A stretch of 64,000 bases of DNA from Streptomyces sp. R302 (GCF_012927245.1 NZ_JABBGE010000015.1:62001-126000), one strand, 5' to 3'. Numbered from the stretch's first letter, positions 55,919 through 64,000 are shown. A program made the numbers and translations. The notes: generated by a model from the letters alone, not told the origin.

Positions 55919-56410
55919 TCAGAAGACGTACGGGTCCCCGGTGGCGAGGACCAGCACCCGGTGCCGGTCGTTGAAGGAGTTCCGGTCGACCCCGCCGGCC
56001 CGCCAGGCCGTGCTCACGTCCACCGTCAGCTCCTGCGGCCGACCGGCGGCCCTCAGGTCCAGCGCCAGCTCACCCGCCGCCCCGCCGCCGGACAGCGCAC
56101 CCGTCCGGCAGGACACCACCCGGGCGCTGCTCCACAGACACCCCGGCGGCAGCTCCTGACCGCCCGCCATGGGCGCGGAGAAGGCCAACCGGACGGTGGC
56201 GTCCGCGACGTCGGACGGCCCGTGGTTCTCCGTCACCAGCCACACCCCGACCCGCCCATCCCACAGCGAGACATGACCGTGGTGGGCGAGATCCGCCTCA
56301 CCGGCCGCCTCACCGACCACGTCACCGGTCGCCCCGGCGGCCGTCCCGGCAGCCAGCACCACGAACGCCGCCAGCGCGGCCCCGAGCACACCCTTCGACA
56401 TCACACGCAT
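55919..56410 (-). CDS. Secreted protein with DUF11/CARDB-like domain
   Basis: A 163-residue exported protein: signal peptide (GVLGAALAAFVVLAAGTAAG), then an Ig-like domain with VSLWDGRVGVWLVTENHGPS, VADATVRLAFSAPM, LPPGCLWSS, VVSCRTGAL and the ELALDLRAAG strand; the Gly-Pro-Ser-Asp-Val-Ala turn is typical of DUF11/CARDB adhesion-like repeats. Two Cys probably form a disulfide. It ends 26 bp beyond the convergent monooxygenase. ATG 56410 is preferred; the start is uncertain. A perfect CTGAC palindrome lies upstream. Confidence 0.7.
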   Translation of the reverse strand: MRVMSKGVLGAALAAFVVLAAGTAAGATGDVVGEAAGEADLAHHGHVSLWDGRVGVWLVTENHGPSDVADATVRLAFSAPMAGGQELPPGCLWSSARVVSCRTGALSGGGAAGELALDLRAAGRPQELTVDVSTAWRAGGVDRNSFNDRHRVLVLATGDPYVF

Positions 56411-56442
56411 GACCCAAAAATACCCATAGATCATCCCATCTT

Positions 56443-56457
56443 CTGACAATCCGTCAG
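56443..56457. promoter_or_regulatory. Palindromic operator-like site E (CTGAC-N5-GTCAG)
   Basis: CTGACaatccGTCAG, a perfect copy nearly identical in its spacer to site A (tatcc), lies between the secreted-protein gene and ynfA, 30 bp before the ynfA start. Confidence 0.55.
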
Positions 56458-56487
56458 CCCGCGTGTCCCCCGTGACAACCTGAAGCC

Positions 56488-56823
56488 ATGCAGATCGCCC
56501 GCTCCGTCGCCCTCTTCGCCGTCGCCGCCCTCTTCGAGATCGGCGGAGCCTGGCTCGTCTGGCAGGGAGTCCGCGAGCACCGCGGCTGGATCTGGATCGG
56601 CGGCGGAGTCCTCGCCCTCGGCCTCTACGGCTTCGTCGCCACCCTCCAGCCCGACGCCGACTTCGGCCGCATCCTCGCCGCCTACGGAGGCGTCTTCGTC
56701 GCCGGCTCCCTCGCCTGGGGCATGGTCGCCGACGGCTACCGCCCCGACCGCTGGGACGTCATCGGCGCCCTCGTCTGCCTCGCCGGCATGGCCGTGATCA
56801 TGTACGCCCCCCGAGGCCGCTGA
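56488..56823 (+). CDS. YnfA/UPF0060-family membrane protein
   Basis: A 111-residue protein with four hydrophobic helices: [60 protein letters not shown] and [19 protein letters not shown]. This matches UPF0060 (YnfA) over its full usual length of about 108. A small-multidrug-resistance-like export role has been suggested for the family. It precedes an SDR gene by 55 bp. Confidence 0.92.
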   Translation: MQIARSVALFAVAALFEIGGAWLVWQGVREHRGWIWIGGGVLALGLYGFVATLQPDADFGRILAAYGGVFVAGSLAWGMVADGYRPDRWDVIGALVCLAGMAVIMYAPRGR

Positions 56824-56878
56824 CCCGCCGCCTATCCTGACCACACCGACCCGACCGCCTGTACGAGGAGCCTCCGCC

Positions 56879-57634
56879 ATGTCCGCCCCCATCGCCGTCA
56901 TCACCGGAGCGAGCAGCGGCATCGGCGCCGCCACGGCCCGGCAGCTGGCCGCCGCCGGCTACCGCGTGGTCCTCACCGCCCGCCGCAAGGACCGCATCGA
57001 GGCCCTCGCCGCCGAGATCAACGAGGCCGGCCACCAGGCCACCGCGTACGCCCTCGACGTCACCGACCGCGCCGCCGTCGACGAGTTCGCCACCGCCTTC
57101 CGCGCCCTCGCCGTCCTCGTCAACAACGCCGGCGGCGCCCTCGGCCTCGACCCCGTCGCCACCGGCGACCCCGAGGACTGGCGCCGCATGTACGACGTCA
57201 ACGTCCTCGGCACCCTCCACATGACCCAGGCCCTGCTGCCCGCGCTCACCGCGAGCGGCGACGGCACCGTCGTCGTCCTCTCCTCCACCGCCGGCCACGG
57301 CACCTACGAGGGCGGCGCCGGCTACGTCGCCGCCAAGAACGGCGCCCGCGTCCTCGCCGAGACCCTCCGCCTGGAGATCGTCGGCACCCCCGTCCGCGTC
57401 ATCGAGATCGCCCCCGGCCTGGTCAAGACCGAGGAGTTCGCCACCACCCGCTTCCGCGGCGACACCGACCGCGCCGCCAAGGTCTACGCCGGCGTGGCCG
57501 AGCCCCTCACCGCCGACGACGTCGCCGACACCATCACCTGGGCCTGCACCCGCCCCCCGCACGTCAACATCGACCTCCTGGTCGTCCGCCCCCGCGCCCA
57601 GGCCTCCAACACCAAGCTCCACCGCGAGCCGTAG
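56879..57634 (+). CDS. Short-chain dehydrogenase/reductase
   Basis: A 251-residue SDR. It has the NAD(P)-binding TGASSGIG (residues 9-16), NNAG (82-85), catalytic Ser in VVLSSTAGH and the YxxxK pair Tyr149/Lys153 in GYVAAKNGARV. The Arg in TARRKDR suggests NADP(H) preference, and ITWACTRPPHVNIDLLVVRP is typical of the YdfG-type serine/3-hydroxy acid dehydrogenase group. The substrate is open. An ACGAGGAG stretch precedes the ATG. A terminator follows. Confidence 0.9.
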   Translation: MSAPIAVITGASSGIGAATARQLAAAGYRVVLTARRKDRIEALAAEINEAGHQATAYALDVTDRAAVDEFATAFRALAVLVNNAGGALGLDPVATGDPEDWRRMYDVNVLGTLHMTQALLPALTASGDGTVVVLSSTAGHGTYEGGAGYVAAKNGARVLAETLRLEIVGTPVRVIEIAPGLVKTEEFATTRFRGDTDRAAKVYAGVAEPLTADDVADTITWACTRPPHVNIDLLVVRPRAQASNTKLHREP

Positions 57635-57695
57635 ACACGCACGGGTGATCTCCCCGCAAACCCGACCTGCCGTCGAAGACAACTCCATACAGAAC

Positions 57696-57731
57696 GGCCC
57701 TCGACCGGGATTGCAGTCCCGGCCGAGGGCC
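57696..57731. terminator. 15-bp stem terminator after the SDR gene
   Basis: GGCCCTCGACCGGGA and TCCCGGCCGAGGGCC pair with a single A-C mismatch around TTGCAG, 62 bp after the SDR stop. Confidence 0.82.
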
Positions 57732-57812
57732 TCGGTCGAACTCAACGCCCGAGACGCACACATCCTCCGCGCCGAACAGCACCACTCGGCCACCTGGACC
57801 CGGCCCACGGAC

Positions 57813-57980
57813 ATGAGGTTCGCGCCGCCCCGCCGCCGTTGGACCAGCCCGGAAGACCGTGAGCTGCTCCGGCTCGGTGATCCCGCAGCTGCGGCCATCG
57901 CCCTCGACCGCACCGAGCAGAGTTGCGCCATGCGCCTGTGGCGCCTGCGCTCCGGCCAGGTCGCGATGCCCGTCGGCTGA
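57813..57980 (+). CDS. Possible 55-residue Myb/SANT-like protein
   Basis: A short frame: MRFAPPRRRWTSPEDRELLR followed by LGDPAAAAIALDRTEQSCAM, RLWRLRSGQ. The W-x7-L-x-R-L-G ... A-x-x-L-x-R-T-x-x-x-C-x-x-R-L-W-R-L spacing resembles a single Myb/SANT or HTH repeat. It lies between two hairpins (57696 and 57986). No clear ribosome-binding site. Coding status is plausible, not certain. Confidence 0.45.
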   Translation: MRFAPPRRRWTSPEDRELLRLGDPAAAAIALDRTEQSCAMRLWRLRSGQVAMPVG

Positions 57981-57985
57981 AGTGA

Positions 57986-58019
57986 GTCGCGGGGCGCCGT
58001 CGCCACGGCGTCCCGCGAC
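57986..58019. terminator. Hairpin between the small ORF and rtcB
   Basis: GTCGCGGGGCGCCGT and ACGGCGTCCCGCGAC form a 15-bp stem (one G-T pair) around a 4-nt loop. It is placed between convergent genes. Confidence 0.82.
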
Positions 58020-58022
58020 CTT

Positions 58023-59216
58023 TCAGCCCTTCACGCAGATGACCTGCTTGAGCTTGGCGACGACCTCCACGAGGTCGGTCTGCTGCTCGATCACCTTCTC
58101 GATCGGCTTGTACGCGCCCGGGATCTCGTCCACGACGCCGGAGTCCTTGCGGCACTCCACACCCTGCGTCTGCTCCTCCAGATCCCGCGTCGTGAAGCGC
58201 TTCTTCGCCGCGTTCCGGCTCATCTTCCGGCCCGCGCCGTGCGAGGCCGAGTTGAACGAGGCCGCGTTGCCGAGGCCCTTCACGATGTACGAGCCGGTAC
58301 CCATCGAGCCCGGGATGATGCCGAACTCCCCGGAGCCGGCCCGGATCGCGCCCTTACGGGTCACGAGCAGATCCATCCCCTCGTACCGCTCCTCCGCCAC
58401 GTAGTTGTGGTGGCAGGAGATCACCGGCTCGAAGGTCACCTTCGCCTTCCGGAACTCCCTGCGGACGACCTCCTGGAAGAGCGCCATCATGATCGCACGG
58501 TTGTACTTCGCGTACTCCTGCGCCCAGAAGAGGTCGTGCCGGTAGGCCGCCATCTGCGGGGTCTCGGAGACGAAGACCGCGAGGTCCCGGTCGATCAGCC
58601 CCTGATTGTGCGGCAAGTGCTGTGCCACGCCGATGTGGTGCTCGGCGAGCTCCTTGCCGATGTTCCGCGAGCCCGAGTGCAGCATGAGCCACACCGAATC
58701 GGATGTATCGACGCAAAGCTCCACAAAGTGGTTGCCGGATCCGAGCGTCCCCATCTGCAACGCAGCCCGCTCCCTCCGGAACTTCACCGCGTCCGCCACC
58801 CCGTCGAACCGGGACCAGAAGTCGTTCCAGCCGGCCGTCGGGAACTGGTAGAGCCGCTTCGGGTCGACCTCGTCGCGGTGCATGCCCCGGCCGACCGGGA
58901 TCGCCTGCTCGATCTTCGAGCGGAGACGGGAGAGGTCGGCGGGAAGGTCGTTCGCGGTCAGGGAGGTCTTCACCGCGGACATGCCGCAGCCGATGTCCAC
59001 ACCGACCGCGGCCGGGCAGACCGCGTCCTTCATGGCGATCACCGAACCGACCGTCGCGCCCTTGCCGTAATGCACGTCCGGCATGACCGCGAGGCCCTTG
59101 ATCCACGGCAGCGTCGCCACATTGCGGAGCTGCTGCATCGCGCCGCCCTCCACCGTGGAAGGATCGGCCCACATCCGGATGGGTACCTGCGCACCCGGTA
59201 CCTCTACATACGACAT
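58023..59216 (-). CDS. rtcB: RNA-splicing ligase RtcB
   Basis: A 397-residue RtcB ligase that joins 3'-phosphate (2',3'-cyclic phosphate) and 5'-hydroxyl RNA ends using GTP and Mn. Active-site segments: MPDVHYGKGATVGSVIA, AVGVDIGCGMSAVKTSL (metal-binding Asp and Cys), GTLGSGNHFVELC, MLHSGSRNIGKELAEHH, VISCHHNYVAEE, RKGAIRAGSGE and SASHGAGRKMSRNAA (guanylylated His). ATG 59216 has GAGGAA close upstream. No archease or RtcA gene is adjacent. Confidence 0.95.
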   Translation of the reverse strand: MSYVEVPGAQVPIRMWADPSTVEGGAMQQLRNVATLPWIKGLAVMPDVHYGKGATVGSVIAMKDAVCPAAVGVDIGCGMSAVKTSLTANDLPADLSRLRSKIEQAIPVGRGMHRDEVDPKRLYQFPTAGWNDFWSRFDGVADAVKFRRERAALQMGTLGSGNHFVELCVDTSDSVWLMLHSGSRNIGKELAEHHIGVAQHLPHNQGLIDRDLAVFVSETPQMAAYRHDLFWAQEYAKYNRAIMMALFQEVVRREFRKAKVTFEPVISCHHNYVAEERYEGMDLLVTRKGAIRAGSGEFGIIPGSMGTGSYIVKGLGNAASFNSASHGAGRKMSRNAAKKRFTTRDLEEQTQGVECRKDSGVVDEIPGAYKPIEKVIEQQTDLVEVVAKLKQVICVKG

Positions 59217-59390
59217 ACTTCCTCGATTCCCCCGAAAAGCCTGATAACGCAAAAACCGGAGCCAAAGCCCGTAGAGGTGACGGCGGACCGGCATCAACGG
59301 CTGCGCGTGCGATAGACATTGTGTCCATCCGCCTTCACGGGGCGGCAAACAGTTTTCGGGAAAGACCTTGGGAGAAGGGAGCCTGGGACG

Positions 59391-60317
59391 GTGCAGCGAA
59401 AGAGGTACTCACCCGGCCGCGCCCCCGGCACCCTCCTCGGCCTCGGCGCCGGTCTCGGCGTCGTGCTCGGCGCCCTGACCGGCTGCTCGGCGGCCGGCAC
59501 CGCCGAGGACGTCACGGTCGACGCGAAGGCCGGCGCCGCCGCCACTCCCGTCGCGCCCCCCGGCCGCTACCGCACCCTCTTCGAACCGTGCGGCGCCGTC
59601 CCCCAGGCCGCCCTGCGCGAGCTGCTCCCCGGGACCGTCGCCCTGTCCGACGCCGAGCGGGCCAAGGCGCTGCGCGGCACGGCGGCCGTCACGTACGACA
59701 CCGACCGCCGCGTCGGCTGCACCTGGACCGCCGACGCCGCGGACGGCGGTTCGCACCGCCTGGTGCTCGACGTGGAGCGGGTGGTCTCGTACGACCCGAC
59801 GGTGAGCGACGCCACGCGGGCGCAGGAGGTCTACACCCGCAAGCAGCTCGCGGCCGGGATCGCCGTACCGACGACCCCGCCCCCGACGCCCACCGCGCCG
59901 ACCACCGGGCCGACCACCGCCCCGGCCACCGGGCCGACGACGGCCTCGCCCACATCGCGCACCTCGGGCGCCGCCACCACGGACCCGACCGCCACCCACG
60001 CGGCGGCGGCCGGCGCGGGCGCCACCCCCACCGGAGGAGCCACCACCGGCACCCCCTCCGCGCCGGCGACGACCGGCCTCGAGCCCCGGCTGCTCGGGGG
60101 ACTCGGCGACATCGCCTTCGTCGGCGACGCCCTCGGTTCGACCGGCGGGGCCGGTCGCCAGCGGGTCGTGAGCGTGGTGTTCCGCACATCGAACGTCGTC
60201 GTGACGGTCGAGTACCGGCAGCGCACGACGGGCACGGCGCCGGCCCCGGACAGCAAGGAACTGCAGGACAGGGCGCAGAATCTGGCCCGCCTGCTGGCGG
60301 ACCGGCTGGAGGAGTAG
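59391..60317 (+). CDS. Lipoprotein, DUF3558-like with Thr/Pro-rich insert
   Basis: A 308-residue lipoprotein: signal peptide and lipobox (LGALTGC), then a domain with YRTLFEPCGAVPQAALRELL, VTYDTDRRVGCTWTADA and HRLVLDVERVVSYDPTVSD. A Thr/Ala/Pro-rich insert of about 85 residues (158-240) follows, then VSVVFRTSNVVVTVEYRQRT. The C-terminal half resembles the DUF3558 fold. The GTG start has GGGAG about 9 nt upstream. It is followed by a second, similar lipoprotein gene. Confidence 0.75.
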   Translation: MQRKRYSPGRAPGTLLGLGAGLGVVLGALTGCSAAGTAEDVTVDAKAGAAATPVAPPGRYRTLFEPCGAVPQAALRELLPGTVALSDAERAKALRGTAAVTYDTDRRVGCTWTADAADGGSHRLVLDVERVVSYDPTVSDATRAQEVYTRKQLAAGIAVPTTPPPTPTAPTTGPTTAPATGPTTASPTSRTSGAATTDPTATHAAAAGAGATPTGGATTGTPSAPATTGLEPRLLGGLGDIAFVGDALGSTGGAGRQRVVSVVFRTSNVVVTVEYRQRTTGTAPAPDSKELQDRAQNLARLLADRLEE

Positions 60318-60459
60318 CCGGCCGGCGGGTGTCCCGCGCGCCCCCCGGGCGGCGGGGGGACCACGTAACGTGTCGGCGTACCCAGGGCCGCCAGGGCCGC
60401 CGGGGCCACCGACCGGCACCGGCCCGGCACCGGCCGTACGACAAGCGACTGAAGGAACC

Positions 60460-61197
60460 ATGCAGCGATCAGCTCCGCGACTCACCCGCATCCTCGCCGC
60501 CGCAGCCGTCCCCGTGATGCTCGTCGTCGCCGGCTGCTCCTCGGACTCGGGAAGCGACGGCGACGGAGCCGCCAAGACGGGCGGGGCGAAGGCGACCGCG
60601 AGCGCGACCGCGTCGGCGACCCCGTCCCCGACGCCGACCGTGGAGCCCGCGAAGTTCGCGAAGCTGCCCTCGGCGTGCAAGGCGATCGCGGCGAGGACCA
60701 CTTCCGCGCTGGTCCCGAAGGCGAAGAACGAGAACGGCACCGCCGCGCCCTCCACGGACCTCTCCCACCGCGCGGGCTGCTCGTGGAACGGCCTGGAGGA
60801 CCAGGGCGTCAAGGGCTCGCAGTACCGCTGGCTCGACGTGTCGTTCTACCGGTACGACTCCGAGGTCTCCCTCGGCAGCGGCCAGGCGCGCGCCCAGGAG
60901 AACTTCGCCAAGGAGCTCGGGAAGATCCAGGCCACCACCGGCGCGAAGACGCTGAGCACCGCGTCGGTGGCCGGTATCGGCGACGAGGCGAAGATGGTCA
61001 CGTACACCGTGAACAAGACCGGCGAGGACTTCCCGTACGCGTCGATCGTGGCGCGCACCGGCAACGTGCTGGTGCTGCTGTCCTACAACGGCGCCGGATA
61101 CGCGGGCGCGCCCGCGCCGCGGGCGAAGACGATCGTCGAGGGCGCGACGACGGCGGCGAAGGAGGCGGTCGCCTCGGTGACCGCCGCGAACAAGTAG
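60460..61197 (+). CDS. Lipoprotein, DUF3558-like
   Basis: A 245-residue lipoprotein: signal peptide and lipobox (VMLVVAGC), a Ser/Ala/Thr linker, then a DUF3558-type domain with KFAKLPSACKAIAARTTSAL, RAGCSWNGLEDQG, YRWLDVSFYRYDSEVSLGSG, VAGIGDEAKMVTYTVN and VLVLLSYNGAGY. A Cys pair (ACKA, GCSW) probably forms a disulfide. It is likely related to the preceding lipoprotein. GAAGGAA precedes the ATG. Confidence 0.8.
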   Translation: MQRSAPRLTRILAAAAVPVMLVVAGCSSDSGSDGDGAAKTGGAKATASATASATPSPTPTVEPAKFAKLPSACKAIAARTTSALVPKAKNENGTAAPSTDLSHRAGCSWNGLEDQGVKGSQYRWLDVSFYRYDSEVSLGSGQARAQENFAKELGKIQATTGAKTLSTASVAGIGDEAKMVTYTVNKTGEDFPYASIVARTGNVLVLLSYNGAGYAGAPAPRAKTIVEGATTAAKEAVASVTAANK

Positions 61198-61307
61198 TCG
61201 TACCAGCGGACATGAACATGTAGTCATACCCGCCGTTCGGTCGGGCCAACCCCCGTCGGCCGCCCGGGTACTGACACAAATCAACACAGACAGGCGTGTC
61301 CGAGCGG

Positions 61308-61335
61308 AGCCCGTCCCTCCCCAGAGGGTCGGGCT
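61308..61335. terminator. Hairpin between the lipoprotein and DUF2637 genes
   Basis: AGCCCGTCCCTC and GAGGGTCGGGCT form a 12-bp stem with one mismatch and a 4-nt loop, 110 bp after the lipoprotein stop. Confidence 0.55.
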
Positions 61336-61394
61336 TCGTTCATGTGTGCCACTCTGGGGCCCGCGAGACGTCGAATCACGGGAGGGGATCGCGG

Positions 61395-62729
61395 GTGGCC
61401 GCGATGGAGCTGACACGCACACACCGCATACTCATCGGGCTCGTCATCGGCGGCGCGGTGATCATCGCGGGGATCGGTTTCGCGGGTTCGTACGCGGCCG
61501 TGCGCGAGCTTGCCGTACACAAGGGCTTCGGTACGTTCTCGTACTTCTTCCCGATCGGCATCGACGCGGGCATCTGTGTGCTGCTCGCCCTGGACCTGCT
61601 GCTGACCTGGCTCCGGATCCCCTTCCCGCTGCTGCGGCAGACGGCGTGGATCCTGACGGCGGCGACGATCGCGTTCAACGGCGCGGCGGCCTGGCCGGAC
61701 CCGCTGGGCGTCGGCATGCACGCGGTCATCCCAGTGCTGTTCGTGGTCGCGGTCGAGGCGGCGCGGCACGCGGTGGGCCGGATCGCGGACATCACCGCGG
61801 ACAAGCACATGGAGGGCGTGCGGCTGACCCGCTGGCTGCTGTCGCCGGTGCCGACGTTCCGGCTGTGGCGGCGGATGAAGCTGTGGGAGCTGCGCTCGTA
61901 CGACCAGGTGATCAAGCTGGAGCAGGAGCGGCTGATCTACCAGGCCCGGCTCCAGGCCCGTTTCGGCCGCGGCTGGCGGCGCAAGGCGCCGGTGGAGGCG
62001 CTGATGCCGCTGCGGCTCGCCCGGTACGGCGTCCCGCTGGCCGAGACGGCCCCGGCGGGCCTCGCGGCGGCGGGCGTCGACCCGGTCCTCCTGCCGCCGA
62101 ACCCGACTCCGACGCAGGCCCCGACGCAGGCCCCGGCTCTGGCCCAGGCCCCGGCCCCGGTTCTGGCTCAGGCCCCGGTCGCGATCGCCCCTCAGGTCCC
62201 TCAGGTCCAGGCCCAGGTCCAGGCCCAGGAGCAGGAGCCCGCCCCGGCCCCGCAGGCCCAGGCCCCCGGCCCCCAGCAGCAGGCCCAGCCGAACCACGAG
62301 AGCCCCTGGTTCGACGCCCAGCAGGTCACCCCGGACGGGTACGGCGGCATGTACACCGCGCAGCCGGAGGAGAACCCCTCGGAGGAGAGCGCCGCGGAGG
62401 AGAACGCCGCGGCGGCCATCCCCGGGGACGCCCGCCCGGTGGAACCGGAGCAGTCGGGTCCCGAGCTGTTCGGCGAGCTCCAGCGGCCCGACCCCCGTCA
62501 GGAGCCCGACCCTCAGATGGAGGAGTTCCGGGAGATCGCCTACAAGGTGACGTACGGCTTCGTGCAGGAGTACAGGCGCTTCCCGACCCCGTTCGAGCTG
62601 GATCAGCTGGTGGCGGAGGCGTACGGCCTCCAGAAGCTCCCGGAGCCCCAGTCCGACCTGCTCCAGCTGGTCACCCCTGAGGTGCAGGAGCGCGTCCGCG
62701 AGGAGATGCAGGAGTACGACCCCTCCTGA
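61395..62729 (+). CDS. DUF2637-domain membrane protein
   Basis: A 444-residue protein. The N-terminal DUF2637 membrane domain has four helices (ILIGLVIGGAVIIAGIGFAG, FSYFFPIGIDAGICVLLALD, TAWILTAATIAFNGAAAWP, HAVIPVLFVVAVEAARHAVG). The WRRMKLWELRSYDQVIKLEQ segment follows, then a Pro/Gln/Ala low-complexity region (about 235-330) and a C-terminal helical stretch EFREIAYKVTYGFVQEYRRF. DUF2637 proteins are frequent near integrative-element and Spd-like genes, but no transfer genes are visible here. GTG 61395 has GGAGGGG upstream. Confidence 0.85.
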   Translation: MAAMELTRTHRILIGLVIGGAVIIAGIGFAGSYAAVRELAVHKGFGTFSYFFPIGIDAGICVLLALDLLLTWLRIPFPLLRQTAWILTAATIAFNGAAAWPDPLGVGMHAVIPVLFVVAVEAARHAVGRIADITADKHMEGVRLTRWLLSPVPTFRLWRRMKLWELRSYDQVIKLEQERLIYQARLQARFGRGWRRKAPVEALMPLRLARYGVPLAETAPAGLAAAGVDPVLLPPNPTPTQAPTQAPALAQAPAPVLAQAPVAIAPQVPQVQAQVQAQEQEPAPAPQAQAPGPQQQAQPNHESPWFDAQQVTPDGYGGMYTAQPEENPSEESAAEENAAAAIPGDARPVEPEQSGPELFGELQRPDPRQEPDPQMEEFREIAYKVTYGFVQEYRRFPTPFELDQLVAEAYGLQKLPEPQSDLLQLVTPEVQERVREEMQEYDPS

Positions 62730-62754
62730 CCCGTCCGCGCGCCGCGCACACGCC

Positions 62755-62790
62755 GAAGGGCCGCCCCCGATCACGGGAGCGGCCCTTCGC
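62755..62790. terminator. Bidirectional terminator between DUF2637 and lysS genes
   Basis: CGAAGGGCCGC and GCGGCCCTTCG form a perfect 11-bp outer stem with an inner CCCG/CGGG stem around ATCA. Confidence 0.88.
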
Positions 62791-62798
62791 GCGTCGGG

Positions 62799-64000
62799 TC
62801 AGGCGCCGAGCAGCTTGCGCACCCGGTCCGCGCCGACGGCGAGGAGCAGGGTGGGCAGGCGGGGGCCCGTCTCGCGGCTCACGAGGAGCTTGTAGAGGAG
62901 GGCGAAGAAGGAGCGCTGGGCGACCTTCAGCTCGGGGGTGGGCTTGGCCTCGGGGGTGAGGCCGGCCATGACCTTCGGCACGCCGTAGACGAGCGTGGTG
63001 AGCCCGTCGAGCGACCAGTGGCTGTCGAGGCCCTCCAGGAGCAGCCGGAGCGATTCGCGGCCGTCGTCGTCCAGGGAGCCGAGGAGCTCGGTGTCGGGCT
63101 CCTCGCGGACGATGGTGCGCTGGTCGGCCGGGACCTGGGTGGTGATCCAGTTCTCGGCGCGGTCGAGGCGCGGCCGGACCTCGTCGAGCGAGGTGACCGG
63201 GGACTCCGGGTCGAGGTCGGTGAGGATCCGGAGGGTCTGCTCGTCGTGGCCGGCGGTGATGTCGGCGACGGAGGCGAGCGTGCGGTACGGCAGCGGGCGC
63301 GGGGTGCGCGGCAGCTCGCCGGCCGCGGTGCGGGCGGCACGCGCGTGTGCGGCGGCGTCGGCGGGCAGCGCGGTGCCGTCGGCGACCTTGGCCTCCAGCT
63401 TGTCCCACTCGTCGTAGAGCCGCTGGATCTCCTGGTCGAAGGCGATCTTGAAGGACTGGTTGGGCCGGCGGCGGGCGTAGAGCCAGCGGAGCAGCTGCGG
63501 CTCCATGATCTCCAGGGCGTCGGCCGCGGTGGGCACGCCGCCCTTCGAGGAGGACATCTTGGCCATGCCGCTGATGCCGACGAAGGCGTACATGGGGCCG
63601 ATGGGCTGGACGCCGTCGAAGAGGGTGACGATCTGGCCGCCGACCTGGAAGGAGGAGCCGGGCGAGGAGTGGTCGACGCCGGAGGGCTCGAAGATGACGC
63701 CTTCGAAGGCCCAGCGCATGGGCCAGTCGACCTTCCACACGAGCTTGCCTCGGTTGAACTCGCTGAGCGCGACGGTCTCGGCGAAGCCGCAGGCGGAGCA
63801 GGTGTAGCTCAGCTCGGTGGTGTCGTCGTCGTAGGCGGTGACGGTGGTGAAGTCCTTGCCGCACTGCCCGCAGTAGGGCTTGTACGGGAAGTACCCGCCT
63901 CCGCCGCCGGAGCCGTCGTCCTCGCCGGCCGCGCCGGATCCCTCGGCGGCCTCCAGCTCGGCCTCGTCGACCGGCTTCTGGGACTGCTTCTTGGGGGCCT
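62799..64000 (-). CDS. lysS: Lysyl-tRNA synthetase, class I (LysRS1), 5' part outside window
   Basis: The last 400 residues of a class I lysyl-tRNA synthetase, which charges tRNA-Lys. A zinc-ribbon-like segment (YCGQCGKDF ... YTCSACGFAE) precedes KVDWPMRWAFEGVIFEPSG, the VGISGMAKMSSSKGG KMSKS loop and a helical anticodon-binding domain (LYARRRPNQSFKIAFDQEIQ; LPTLLLAVGADRVRKLLGA). Class I LysRS is used by many actinobacteria, archaea and some other bacteria. The N-terminal Rossmann half with HIGH lies beyond the right edge. A terminator follows its stop. Confidence 0.93.
   Translation of the reverse strand, partial: APKKQSQKPVDEAELEAAEGSGAAGEDDGSGGGGGYFPYKPYCGQCGKDFTTVTAYDDDTTELSYTCSACGFAETVALSEFNRGKLVWKVDWPMRWAFEGVIFEPSGVDHSSPGSSFQVGGQIVTLFDGVQPIGPMYAFVGISGMAKMSSSKGGVPTAADALEIMEPQLLRWLYARRRPNQSFKIAFDQEIQRLYDEWDKLEAKVADGTALPADAAAHARAARTAAGELPRTPRPLPYRTLASVADITAGHDEQTLRILTDLDPESPVTSLDEVRPRLDRAENWITTQVPADQRTIVREEPDTELLGSLDDDGRESLRLLLEGLDSHWSLDGLTTLVYGVPKVMAGLTPEAKPTPELKVAQRSFFALLYKLLVSRETGPRLPTLLLAVGADRVRKLLGA

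Noticed and set aside
55889-56446. Plus-strand 185-residue frame after the monooxygenase gene
   Set aside because: Composition is typical of an antisense shadow, while the minus strand encodes a protein with a signal peptide and Ig-like domain.
1-64000. tRNA, rRNA, IS element, prophage or integrative-element genes
   Set aside because: No cloverleaf with GTTCGA-type T-loop, no transposase, integrase or conjugation gene could be recognised; DUF2637 and the GntR module alone are not enough.

Overview
The window is a contiguous piece of actinobacterial chromosome, almost certainly Streptomyces. GC content is very high, third codon positions are nearly always G or C, GTG starts are common, and many gene pairs share ATGA/GTGA junctions. 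The gene content also fits: an AfsK-like PQQ-propeller kinase, futalosine-pathway menaquinone genes, a ResABC/CcdA cytochrome c maturation set next to hemL, many TetR/GNAT/lipoprotein genes, and no IS element, phage module, rRNA or tRNA that I could recognise. Both ends cut a gene: an OmpR-family response regulator at the left and class I lysyl-tRNA synthetase at the right.

1-16 kb: envelope and membrane proteins, then two loci for CoA-thioester metabolism of the steroid/side-chain type. The first (2.7-6.8 kb) has a FadD3-like ligase divergent from an Ltp-type thiolase/aldolase, a DUF35 partner and a crotonase-fold protein. The second (12.5-15.4 kb) has an F420-type reductase and a shortened acyl-CoA dehydrogenase divergent from a second Ltp-type protein. 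They flank an afsK-like kinase with an upstream VOC protein and a TetR regulator. Both divergent promoters carry copies of one palindrome (CTGAC-N5-GTCAG), and another perfect copy lies near 56.45 kb, which suggests one regulon.

16-23 kb: a FadD15-like ligase under a TetR gene with its own palindrome; a DAACS symporter preceded by a 35-codon Cys-rich leader peptide and a hairpin (a probable attenuator); an HTH-less UTRA protein; GNAT and AraC/GyrI proteins. 23-29 kb: menaquinone (futalosine) genes mqnE, ubiX-like, mqnP and ubiD-like, with an AsnC/Lrp regulator, a 41-residue Lys/Ala-rich protein and a rhomboid protease. 29-34 kb: LysR, EamA exporter, a pair of paralogous anchored exoproteins, and an FMN reductase.

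34-41 kb is the most unusual part. A GntR winged helix is fused to a yeast-Fcy1-type cytosine deaminase and overlaps a non-haem Fe(II) dioxygenase gene. A two-gene unit follows, a P-loop NTPase and a membrane-tethered type-I periplasmic-binding-fold receptor with no transporter genes; I regard it as an undescribed sensor-like module. 41-49 kb: ccsB, resB, ccdA, resA, a lipoprotein deacetylase, a phosphatase and hemL. 49-64 kb: MerR, a FecB-like binding protein without export signal, acetyltransferases, a 19-unit 12-bp minisatellite, a Mut7-C RNase-like protein, a TetR/FAD-monooxygenase pair with repeated operators, ynfA, an SDR, rtcB, two lipoproteins, a DUF2637 protein and lysS. Strong hairpins separate several transcription units. 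All function names come from reading the translated sequence against remembered family signatures; no search was run.
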